Source: Utricularia gibba (taxonomy: Eukaryota > Streptophyta > Magnoliopsida > Lamiales > Lentibulariaceae). From it: 64,000 bases of DNA. The stretch is taken from the NCBI GenBank assembly GCA_002189035.1, contig NEEC01000002.1, forward strand, positions 3,397,501 through 3,461,500. Direction: 5' to 3'. Each line of letters starts with the position of its first letter. Position 1 is the stretch's first letter. The notes under the pieces were generated by a model. The model was not told the origin of the DNA and made no database searches. It saw only the letters and a list, made by a program, of their open reading frames with translations. Made by a program: the position numbers and the translations under genes. This document shows, in pieces, positions 1 to 9,677 of the stretch.

Positions 1-25
1 TATGCTTTTTTTTTTGTCACATTAG

Positions 26-497
26 ATTTGTGGAAATGATATATGCTTGCAAGAAACCGAAGGAATCACCTCTTGAATTGAAGAAAATTCCAGTGTTGAG
101 TGCACCAGTAAGTTAGAATGTAACTAGATTAAACATTTATTCATTATGTACTAATTGTTAAATCCCAAATGTTGCTAGGTTCCACGACAAGAAGAGGGAT
201 CAGAGTGTGGAATTTATGTATTGTATCATACTCATTTATTTCTAAAGATGTCACCACAAGAATTCAAAAAGGAAGCTTTTCCATATTTTGTAAGTTTTAG
301 CCTTCATATATTAATTTGAATAGTAATCAAATTTCTAATTTCATTATAATCTCTTTTAGATGCAAAAGGACTGGTTTCAAATACAAGAAATTGAAGATTT
401 TGTGATAAGTGATTTTGTGTCACTTATATTTGTACTTTTTAGGACTCCCTTAGATGAGTTTTGCATTCTTTTTATCCCACTTTCTTTATGTTTTTAG
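26..497 (+). CDS. Ulp1-type (C48) SUMO protease, C-terminal exons only
   Basis: Three exons (26-107, 179-289, 360 onward) with GT-AG borders read in one frame. The second exon gives VPRQEEGSECGIYVLY, the Gln...Cys-Gly block that holds the catalytic cysteine of Ulp1/SENP cysteine proteases. This family removes SUMO or related modifiers from proteins. The His and Asp part of the triad would lie upstream, outside the window. The third exon starts MQKDWFQIQEIED and then runs into sequence that looks like an LTR from about position 400, so the stop at 495-497 is probably not the original one. Many plant Ulp1-like genes sit inside MULE-type transposons, so this may be either a host gene or a transposon-captured copy. 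Confidence 0.6.
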
Positions 498-1603
498 AAG
501 AATTTTATATCTTTCATACCACTTTGATTTTTTTGAAGGGAAAGTGTGTTTTATGATTTTTCAGGACGAATTTGGAATAATTTGAAGGATTTTCGAGCTA
601 TTTTGATGGAGGCTAAGATTTGGTCTATCCAGAGATGAAGACTCGGTCAAAGATTCTCAGATAAGATAAGATTTGCATCTTATCTTGGAAAACTTGGATC
701 TCATACTAGAAGATTTGTATCAAATCTTAGAAGATTCGGATAGAAGATTTGATGTGAGCCCATCAAGGAAGCCTGACAAATCCCCACCATTATATAAAGA
801 TCCAAACGCGAAGACCTAAAGGGGAGTCGAAGTGGTGAACGACCAGAGAGTCAATCTAGGGTTTAGAGTCGAGTCTAGCATGTTTTGGATTCCTTTCCTT
901 TCGTTTTTCATCAACCTTTGTTGTTTAGAGTCAAGTATGCGCGTGTGAGCGCTTGTGGTTGAGGATCTGCTGTGAAGCCTTGCTTGCGCAAGTCCTGCGC
1001 GCGTGACTGTCTTACTATGTTTTTCAGCATTTAATTTGAGGTATGATTCTGTTTTTCACAACGTTTTCTTTACCAACGTGATCTTTAGTACCATATAACC
1101 CTAAGAGAGTGTGGGAGAATCAAAGATTGGCCTCAAGCACCTAAGGAGAAGGGCTCAATCGGACATCGTTGGTAAGGCACATTCTGTCTAATCTGTCTAC
1201 GAGGTGTGAGGTGTAGGGTTAGATTTGGGTGTAGGGAAAACATGGTTATCACAAGAGGTGAAATAGCTCTGATGGCGTGGTTGATTCCATAATCCCACAA
1301 AACAAGGGACGGTGCTATAACAGTCACCGAGTAGCACTACTTTAGCATAAGACTCCCAAAGCTTGCGCAAGCAGGTCAGTCTTCAAGGTTTGCACACATG
1401 CAAGGGCGAGTTTCAAGTAAGGTGGATCTTAGATCCAAGTCCACTTTTCTTATTGTTTCATAACCCAATCTTTCTTTTATTTTCAATCTTTTTAAATTTG
1501 TTTTGAAAAGAATATTCCAATAACAATTCCCTGTGGATACGATCTTATTTTATTATTTCGACGGTTTCTGTACACTTGCAGAATTACCATCACTTTACAC
1601 ATG
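400..1603 (+). mobile_element. Probable solo LTR of a Ty3 (Tat/Athila-like) retrotransposon
   Basis: The stretch has the make-up of a plant Ty3 LTR: a TATA-like TATATAAAG near 792, and near the 3' end the phrase CCCTGTGGATACGA followed by a tract ending GTACACTTGCAG, which is typical of Tat/Athila-type LTR ends. The 5-mer AGATT occurs on both sides (395-399 and 1604-1608) and could be the target duplication. The termini are not clean TG...CA, so the exact ends are uncertain. No coding domain is inside. It seems to have inserted in the last Ulp1 exon. Confidence 0.45.
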
Positions 1604-1725
1604 AGATTGGAGTTGGAAAGAATTTAGTTGAATTGATGCGCTGAAATTATCTTGTTATTTTTATTTTGTAAACTTTTTTTAGAAAAAAATGTTGGTATTT
1701 TATTTTGTTTGTATGCTTCAAATTA

Positions 1726-2013
1726 GGGTTTGTGGGTGTAATGATAAATTTTAAATTAATTTAGATATAAAATGTAATTTTATAAAAGTTGGGTATAGCA
1801 TGCAAAAACGTGAAAAATAGATATAAAATAGATATAAAATAGATATAAAATAGATCATGCAATTTCAAAATAGGTGCGTGCACGTTACACACTATATTGA
1901 TATTAAAATTGGATTAAATTAGGGTTTGTCGGTGTGAATTAATAAATTTTAAACTAAATTAGGTATAAAATGTAATTTTATAAAATATGGGTATAACATG
2001 AAAAAATGTGAAA
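1726..2013. repeat. AT-rich spacer with a ~90-bp direct repeat and an 11-bp tandem repeat
   Basis: Two related copies of about 90 bp (from 1726 and from 1919) both contain GGGTTTGT, TAAATTTTAAA and TATAAAATGTAATTTTATAAAA. Between them, 1818-1855 is a short tandem array of the 11-mer TAGATATAAAA (about 3.5 copies). Nothing coding is seen between 1609 and 2188. Confidence 0.6.
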
Positions 2014-2196
2014 CACAATGGGTACGTCATGCAATTTTCCCATAAAAGTTGTTTTTAACATTAGGTAGATTTATAATAAACTCCCTTGTTGCACAATGAC
2101 ATATCTGGCCGTTAAAACCGAGCTTGTACTATCCTTTCTATTCTAGGTAAGGAGCCATTATGGGGACCACACTCACCTCTCTAGCTGCCTTGCCAC

Positions 2197-2881
2197 TAGA
2201 GCTGGGTACGAGTTTGACTCGGCGGGTCACGGGTCGAACCCATCGGATAAAAAATGAAATGTCTAACTCGGCGGGTACGGGTTGATGGGTTGGACAGCTG
2301 ACCCGTCCCGGGTCATGGTTGATACTGCAATGACATGTTTGCGGTGTCTGGAGAATATTGAATCCAATATCTTCCAGGCACTGTAATTGCATGTTTGCGA
2401 TGCCTAGAGAATATTGAAGCCAGTGTCTTTCAGGCACTATAATTGTATGTTTGTGGTGCCTGGAGAATATTGAAGTCTATGTTTTCCAGGCACTGTAATT
2501 GCATGTTTGTAGTGCCTGAAGAACATTGAAGCCAATATCTTCCAAGTACTACAATTGTATGTTTGCGGTGCCTAAAGAACATTGAAGCTAATGTCTTCCA
2601 GGCACTACAATTATATGTTTGCGATGCCTGAAAAATATTGAAGCCAATGTATTCTAGGCACTACAATTGTATGTTTGCAGTGTCTGGAGAATATTGAAGT
2701 TAGTATCTTCCAGGCACTGCAATGGCATGTTTGCGATGCCTGAAAAATATTGAAGCTAGTGTTTTACAAGCCTATTTTGGTGGACCCGTTGGGTCGACTC
2801 GTACCCGTGTACAATCGACCTGTCCTGAATCTGTTTTCGACCCATCACGAGTCAACCCGCCGAATACACGGGTCACCTCTA
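2197..2881. mobile_element. Non-autonomous hAT element (685 bp) with 8-bp target duplication
   Basis: The 8-mer CTTGCCAC is repeated exactly at 2189-2196 and 2882-2889. Directly inside it lie terminal inverted repeats starting TAGAGCTG on the left and ending CACCTCTA on the right. Homology between the ends continues imperfectly for about 100 bp and is rich in GGGTC and CGGCGGGT. An 8-bp duplication with TAGAG-type termini is the hallmark of the hAT superfamily. The element has no transposase frame. Its interior is almost entirely a 56-bp tandem repeat. It sits just upstream of the VPS13-like gene start at 3117. Confidence 0.9.
2327..2774. repeat. 56-bp tandem hairpin repeat, about 8 copies
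   Basis: The motif [G/A][C/T]ATGTTTGCRRTGCCTGRAGAA recurs at 2333, 2389, 2445, 2501, 2557, 2613, 2669 and 2725, exactly 56 bp apart. Each unit pairs GTGCCTGGAGAA with a downstream TTCCAGGCAC, giving a stem of about 10 bp around an inner ATTG...CAAT palindrome. The array therefore reads as a chain of small imperfect hairpins. Copies differ by a few substitutions but no indels. Confidence 0.93.
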
Positions 2882-2889
2882 CTTGCCAC

Positions 2890-3116
2890 GGTCTCGCTAG
2901 CACACATTTCCATAATTCTTTGTTACTTTATATTTCTTTTATTTTTGAACTTGCTAATTCTTCCGACCAACTCGGTCAAACTAACGGATCTCTGTGTCGA
3001 TGGAGGTTTTCGGTGTGTTCATCGATGATGCTTTTGCGAGTCCGATCATTGTTTTGAGCAGAAACTATGTTGTGAACCCGGAGGAGTGAAAAGATCGTGC
3101 GTTGCGATATTCCACA
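2890..3116 (+). promoter_or_regulatory. Upstream region / presumed 5' leader of the VPS13-like gene
   Basis: Lies between the hAT element and the first ATG of the VPS13-like frame at 3117. No convincing TATA box was found. The hAT insertion is only about 230 bp from the start codon, so it may sit in the old promoter. Confidence 0.3.
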
Positions 3117-4096
3117 ATGTTCGAAGCACATGTACGTGGATTTTCGTTTCATTGTTTTTCGTTTTGATTTCTTAGGGTGGTTTAATCTGTCTATTTCGTG
3201 GCTGGATATCAGAAGAATATGCGAGTGAATTTTTGTTGCTCAATTTTTCCATGGAGAAATCGGGGTAATGGATGGACTCGAATATTGGGATTCAGAGTAT
3301 GAAGTTATGGCACTGGTTTTTCATGGTTGTAGCAACTTGCATTCATCATGTGATTTATTAGTGTATATCGGATATGTGTTTGGTTTAGGTGTGTGTTCTT
3401 GAATGATACGCCAGAGATTGCATTCAAAATAACCCGAGGGTTCGTGCTTTGTATTATTTGGTTCTTGTTGTTAGGGGTCTGCGAATTATGTGGTGAATCG
3501 TTTGTGATCAACAATCAGGGTAGCGTACCTGCAACAATGAGATAGTCTCTGATACATGTTTTTCTGGGTCTAAGCGGCTGTCAGTCTATCGTCATCAGTG
3601 TATTTCGATGAAACATAAATCTGGAAGTGCTTGCAGTTAGTTTATGGGATTATTGATCCATTCTCTGCACTAATATTATTTGAAATTTTCCTTAGGTTTT
3701 GCATCTTCCTCGGAAGTATTTGGGGGAGTATGTCCACGGGTTGTCATCAGAGGCCTTACGGATAAGTGTGTGCAAAGGTGATATTGATTATTCTTGTGGA
3801 TTTCTACGCATGGTTGCATGCTATGTGTTCATTGTAGCCCTATAGATCTTCATGATAAAATGTTTTGTGCATGCCCATCAGGATTCCATAAATACTATCT
3901 ATGCATGACCCGTCTATGCTTCAAAAAATATTTTATCCTTCGCTTGTTTTTTGCATATTACACCAATTTTTGCCTGATGTCGAGCAGATTCTTTCAAATT
4001 TATGCATACGTTTGTAATCTGAAATTTATGATCTCTCATACTCATGTAGGGGATGTAGTTCTAAAAGATTTGAAAATAAAGGCAGAAGAAAGCTTA
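3117..4096 (+). pseudogene. VPS13: VPS13-like: chorein N-terminal exons (start of the lipid channel)
   Basis: Exon 1 is 3117-3131 (MFEAH) with donor GTACGT. Exon 2 is 3696-3777 (VLHLPRKYLGEYVHGLSSEALRISVCK). Exon 3 starts at 4050 (GDVVLKDLKIKAEE). These reproduce the first 45-50 residues of plant VPS13, the chorein domain that inserts at the lipid-donor membrane. The ATG is chosen because MFEAHVLHL matches the family's N-terminus across the splice. Exon 3 then drifts out of homology near 4096. The next homologous residues, RFLARAKAES at 4263, belong about 400 residues further along, so the rest of the chorein and adjacent channel is deleted. Confidence 0.85.
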
Positions 4097-4262
4097 GTGA
4101 ACACATTATCTGTCTTCTCAATTATATTAAATCCATATAATCTATTAAATACTTGCAAGTTCCATGTGTTGGGATGCTGAGTTTCTTATACTTCATTTTG
4201 GTTTCTTTGTTTTGGTTGATGATGCTCATCATCATGATTTTTTTTTCCTTGTCAACATATAG

Positions 4263-6758
4263 GTTTCTTGCTCGTGCGAAGGCTGAATCAGTGAAATCTA
4301 GGGAAGCTTCTGAGGAGAAATTGCTTAGGAAGGGAAGCTGGTTTCCTTTAAGATGGTAAATGAGGTTTACTAGCCGATTTTTTCTAATTCATCTTGAACA
4401 CATTTGTTCTTTTTTCTTTTTGGAAAGAGGTTATTTCAAGATTTTCCAAGACTGATTTTAGCACCTTGCCTATTGTATTTTCTCTAAGCAGGCATAACAA
4501 TTCTGAAGATGACCTCCCAATGGATTCATCATATGCATCTGAGACAGTGGAAGGGAAGTTTACTAAAGAAGAGTGGGAAGCTGTCAATAAACTGCTAAGC
4601 TACCAACCAGATGAAGATTTGATTGGCAATACAAAGGACATGCATAAAATGATACATTATATGGTGACTATATCAATCAGCAAAGCAGCTGCAAGGATTG
4701 AAGATCAGTATCCAAAACATCGAGATTGTCTGTGGTAGTGACTATATCAATCAGCAAAGCAGCTGCAAGGATTGTCAGTATCCAAAACATCGAGATTGTC
4801 TGTGGTAGTTTCAGAAATCTTTGTATATTGATGAAGTTCATGTCTCGAAGCACCTGCTATGATGTTAAGTTGCAATATTATGGTTTCACTTCACCTGAAG
4901 GATCACTTGTCGAGGTGTGTGTTAGGGGTTCTATCATTTTTTTTGTGTGATCAAATTCATGCGGACAGGAAGTTTCATTTTAATTCTAAGAAATTGAAAA
5001 TGTATTTTTCATTGTCTTTTTATTGTGTATTGTGTAACTTATGCACTTGGGTTTAAGTCTTAACAGCAGTTGATTCTTTTTTTTTTCCACAGAGTGTCTC
5101 AAGTAAGCTGAAAAGGAATGCTTTGCAAGCTAGCTTTCTGCATACTCAAGTGGGTGAAAACGTGTGCTGGACGCTTTCAGCAACAATTGCTCCCTGCTAT
5201 GTCACAGTAACTTTGGTAGAGAATTTAATATTTTCAATTCCATTTGAGTGATTTTGTCTTTTGTGGTGTTGATGCCATGTAATTTCTAAGGATTGTTATT
5301 TTTTCATTTACCTTTACTTATTCAATTGTGTAGTCAAATCTTGTGAAGTTATTGCTTATCCTACTCACTCCTTATTAACTGTTAGTGTTCCTGCATTTTT
5401 CATATGCCCAGATTCAATTGGGTAGTTTGTGCCTGTGTTTCATAGTCACATGACCTTGTAACCTATGCTTTCATGTTCAAACAACGAATTGGTCATTGGC
5501 CTATTTTGGAAAGTTTTCATCCTGTGTTTTTTTTTTTTTTTTTACTGAATTCATTTTTTATAGTATTATAATGTCTTTTTAACTTTTTGTGTCAATCTTC
5601 TAGGTGCTTATTGAAAGTTATAAGCGCTTTTCACTTTTTATGAAGAGGAGCAACGCTATTAGCCCTACAATTGCCCTAGAAACTGCCACAGCTCTCCAGG
5701 TAACACTCATGTCACATGATATTTATGTAGGATTTTTCTTCTAGAGCCTGAGTTAAGCGTTCAAGAAATAACATGATTTACAGAATAGAATTGGAAAAGT
5801 GACACGTAAAGCTCAGGAACAACTGCAGATGGTGCTAGAAGAGCATAGCAGGTCATATTCATGTACCTAATACGTGTGAATGAAACAGCTTTTTGATAAG
5901 GCATGACTTGTTTTTGTTTTAGTTAATGTTCATTATTTGTCACATCAGTGTTTTCTTGGAATCAGATCCTTAGTTTCAGCTTTCAATCACAGATAATTGG
6001 TCATTGCTTATCTGCATTTGCATTATCTCAAAATAATTCTTTTTTTAGACCTACATATTTGCTCTTGACATTGATATAGATGCCCCCAAAGTCAGAGTTC
6101 CTATAGGCTCTAGCTCCACTGAAGATGTGAACCATCTTTTATTGGACTTTGGTCACTTCACCTTGCAAAAAAAGGTAATTTATACCTGTTTTTTCATGTT
6201 TTTCACTAAAATTTTGATTTCTATGAAATTAATTTACTGTGAATAACAGGAAGATTTTCAGCCAGATGGTGAAAGCCAAAGTCTGTATTCTCGTTTTCAT
6301 ATATCTGGAAGAGATATGGCGGCTTTTTTTACAGATGACCATTCTAAGGGTTTAACAAGCAGTTCGAGTTTTGCAACAGCATTCTCTGTACCTTCTGGAG
6401 ATTTTGAAAACTCCCTTTTCTTATAGATAGGTGTGGAATGGGTGTAATCGTTGATCAGGTAGGTACAGATTATCAAATTTTCTTTTTTTATCAACGAGGC
6501 ATTTACTAGTACTACATGTATGTTATGAAGATAAAGGTGCTTCATCCAAATCATCCATCCACAAGAATATCTGTTAAAATTCTCAGCCGTGGTGTGCATT
6601 TCTCGCCTTGGAGGTATCAGAGACTTATAAAGTTGATGGCCCTACTTGGGGGTGTAATGGCTGATGATGAGCAGCTACCACAAGAGAATCTCCGAATACA
6701 CACCCTCCCATGGCATCATCTAGATCTGTCAAGTGATGCAAGAATTTTAGTCTGGAAG
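4263..6758 (+). pseudogene. VPS13: VPS13-like: channel (VPS13 extended chorein) exons with a 74-bp duplication
   Basis: Exons at 4263-4355, 4492-4914, 5093-5215, 5604-5699, 5784-5851, 6049-6174, 6250-6458 and 6531-6758. Readable family landmarks are TKEEWEAVNKLLSYQPDE, YYGFTSPEGSLVE, MKRSNAISPTIALETA, RKAQEQLQMVLEEHSR, FALDIDIDAPKVR, LYSRFHISGRDMAAFFTD and HPNHPSTRISVKIL. In exon 4492-4914 the segment 4664-4737 is tandemly repeated at 4738-4807 (the second copy 4 nt shorter), which shifts frame and creates TAG at 4736-4738. A frame break also lies at the 5851/6049 junction and another near 6420, before LIDRCGMGVIVDQ. Confidence 0.88.
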
Positions 6759-6859
6759 GTTAGAAACTTACTCAAACACACTACAGGTTGGCTGTTAACA
6801 CCTTATTATTATAATGATTTGTTGCTCTTTTCTCATTATTATAGTTTTTTTTATTACAG

Positions 6860-7289
6860 GGAATTGTATATTCAGTTGCTGCGTGGCATCCTTACCATGT
6901 TGTCTTGTTTGGATTTTATTTTTATGTATTGAAATCTGAAAATTCATATAGCTATCAGCGGTGCTCAAGGTCTTTCAATACCCTCCCCGAAAAAAAAAAG
7001 AAGAAAAAAAGAAAAAAAAAAAGAAGAAAAAAAGAAAAAAAAGAAGAAAAAAGAAAAAAAAGAAGAAAAAGAAGAAAAAAAACGAAAGAAAAAAAAAAGA
7101 AAAAAAAAAAAGAAAAAAAAAGAAAAAAAAAAAGAAAAAAGAAAAAAAAACAAAAGAAAAAAAAAACAATCTTTCTACATCTGGAATTGCAGCATGGCAG
7201 GGAAACAAGTATTTGATGTTCCCCCAGCAAGTCTTGGTGGTTCTCCCACATGTATTGCTATCTGCCCTAGGGGCATGGATATAAAAAAG
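6860..7289 (+). pseudogene. VPS13: VPS13-like: PH-like domain exons
   Basis: Exons 6860-6969 (GIVYSVAAWHPYHVVLFGFYFYVLKSEN) and 7193-7289 (AGKQVFDVPPASLGGSPTCIAICPRG) together give the pleckstrin-homology-like insert of plant VPS13M proteins. In relatives the matching stretch reads as a lipid-binding barrel with SGLYLY and GRQVFEVPP. The intron between them is almost wholly a purine tract. The frame continues from the preceding exon (…SSDARILVWK). Confidence 0.85.
6988..7170 (+). repeat. 180-bp purine-only (A/G) low-complexity tract
   Basis: Almost every base of the + strand is A or G for about 180 bp, in runs of A8-A11 broken by G or GAAG. Isolated C bases appear only near 7082 and 7151. 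It fills most of the intron 6970-7192. Long Lys-rich and Phe-rich reading frames here are artefacts of the composition. Confidence 0.95.
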
Positions 7290-7515
7290 GTAGTGATATT
7301 TTACTAATTCTGCTATTAGTCGTTCCTTTTAGCGCTGTGGCTGAATATGTGCATATTAAATTTTTATGTATTTAAAACAACAATGCCCTTCTCTTTCATG
7401 TGAAGTCTAGGTTGAATGAAGCAAAATGTCAGTATGCTTGTCTTGCGGGGTGCATTAGGACAAAATCTGGTTCATGATTGAATTTGACTCTTAAATTCTC
7501 TCTTTTTCATCCCAG

Positions 7516-9209
7516 TCTCTGGAGTCTTTTAGTACTTTGATAATTGAGTTCCAAAAGGAGGAAAAACAAGCTTGGATAAGGGGACTTGTCCAGTGTACCT
7601 AGAGAGCTTCTGTAAGAAGTTAAATCCTATGGTCAGTTCTTTTATCTTGGATGTGCTTAGGCAATCAACATTCACTTTATTCATTGACAGGCCCCACCTT
7701 CAGTTAATATACTTCATGAGGTAATTGATGAGCATGTAGAGCTCACTGTAACTCATGGCAGTATCTTGAAGGCGGGTGATCTTGTTATCACTGGAACTGT
7801 GATAGAAACCAAAATTTCATTATACGGAAAGGTCAGCAATTTTGTTTCGGTTATGTTATTTAAAAACATCCATGTGCTTTTATCACAAGGCTATTACTTG
7901 TGATTGTGTCTTTTTTCTTGTTAGGGGTGAGTGTACCATTCTGATGTGTAAATCTGTCTTTTTCAGTTTAGAGATGACAAAAATGATGACATGCAGGAGA
8001 AACTGATCCTTGAAATTCTTGCTAATGGTGGAAAGGTTTGTATTTCCTCTTATGATTTTTAATTGCTATCATCAAATCCTGACCTAGTAAGTACATACAC
8101 CAAAAGTAAATTAAGAATTGTGGACATTATTTCCATATTTTGCACAGTGTGATATTATTGTATCTCATCAGGCGAGCTGATAATTTTCTTCAGGTTCATG
8201 TCTCAAGTTGTACTAGTGACTTAATCGTAAAGATGAAGTTGAATTCCTTGAAAATTATGGATCAGCTTGAGGATTTGTCGGGAGACAAGTATTTTGCAAG
8301 CTCAGTAGCTGACGTACATGCACATGATTCACCTTTGAATTCGGAATATCTAGGAATTGCGCCCATTTTATTGCCAATGGAAGAGGATGATGACTTTAAA
8401 GATGCTTTGTAAGATTTTTGTGTCTTCACAGGATCCCTCTGAATGTGGTTTACATGATATTTTTTACGAGACAATGGGATCTGATGGGTCTGATTTTGTT
8501 TCTTTTTTATTCTTGAGAAGGGATGCTGGCTCCCCTAACTATGACAGTCTTGATACCCAGGTAACTATTTGTACTCAAATTAGACAATTGAATATCCATT
8601 TGTTTTAAATTGATCCTGCATACTGCTTATTTCAAAAAACGATCTTGCATGTTATTGTGTCTCACAATTCTTAATTTACAGATGAGTATCCAGATGTCAA
8701 AGTTGGAATTTTATTTCAACCGGCCTACTGTAGTTGCTTTGATCAATTTTGGTGTTGATATGAGCTCTGCACATAACTTAGGTGATAGTTCACACAAAGA
8801 AAATCTTGATGCTGAACCTAAAGAAAGGATTGAGCAACATGCACATGATTCATCTGTGAAAGGATTACTGGGTTATGGAAAAAGTAGGGTTGTTTTTCGT
8901 ATGTATATGAAAGTTGACAGCGTCACTGTGTTTCTAAACAAAGAGGATGGTTCTCAACTTGCTATGTTCATTCAAGAAAGTTTTCAGTTGGATATCAAGG
9001 TGGTTTCTATTGTTGATTTTGTTTTGTTGTACGTCTGGGACTCTACTACTGGACTACTTATTGTTATGCATAATTAGGTACACCCAAGTTCAAACTCCAT
9101 TGAGGGAACTTTGGGCAACTTGAGATTGTGCGATCTAAGCCTTGGATGTGGGCACTGCTGGGGTTGGCTTTGTGATTTGCGTGACCAAGTGGCAGAGTCA
9201 CTGATTCAG
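7516..9209 (+). pseudogene. VPS13: VPS13-like: middle channel exons
   Basis: Exons near 7516-7620, 7691-7831, 7968-8035, 8194-8408, 8432-8560, 8682-8999 and 9078-9209. Landmarks are LIIEFQKEEKQAWIRGLVQ, LTVTHGSILKAGDLVITGTVIETK, EILANGGK, MSIQMSKLEFYFNRPTVVAL, KGLLGYGKSRVVF, FLNKEDGSQLAMF and LGNLRLCDLSLG. TAG at 7600-7602 interrupts the first exon. At 8408-8432 the exons are joined by only 23 bp containing TAA, too short for an intron, so coding sequence was lost here as well. After 9209 about 100 residues of the family are missing. Confidence 0.87.
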
Positions 9210-9677
9210 GTCCTTTAACAATCGATTCATTGTGATTGGTCATTTGTTTTTTATGATTGGTCATTTGTTTCATTGTGATGTTCTGCAATTGAATTCCCAA
9301 AATCTGCATTTAACAATCGATTCAACTGCTTTGAACTTTCTTTTTACCACTTCTATATTTTTCTTAGGTAACGCCCTCAGTTTTATACATTCTTGGATGT
9401 TAATTTCATTGTTACAGCTTGGAATATATTCCATCTTGTTTATCTTATAATTAAGATTTAGCAATCTTCCTGAATAGACTATCACCTTTTATGGGGTTCG
9501 CTAATCTGTTGTTTAAATTCACTGAAATGTGTTTTGATGCCTTTTTCTGTCTATGTATGCTACCAACTTTAAAAATTTGCTCAGGGTAAATTTGATGCCT
9601 TTTGACTTTTTTGCATGGACACACTTATTTGCTCATGTAGCCCCTTATGGATGTTTTCCCATCTTACATTTCTGCAG

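Noticed and set aside
2327-2774. Regular 56-bp repeats that could suggest a CRISPR array
   Set aside because: There are no unique spacers: the whole 56-bp unit repeats. The host is a plant and the array is inside a hAT element with its own target duplication.
6905-7284. Lysine-rich and phenylalanine-rich reading frames on both strands
   Set aside because: They are translations of the purine-only intron tract, not proteins.
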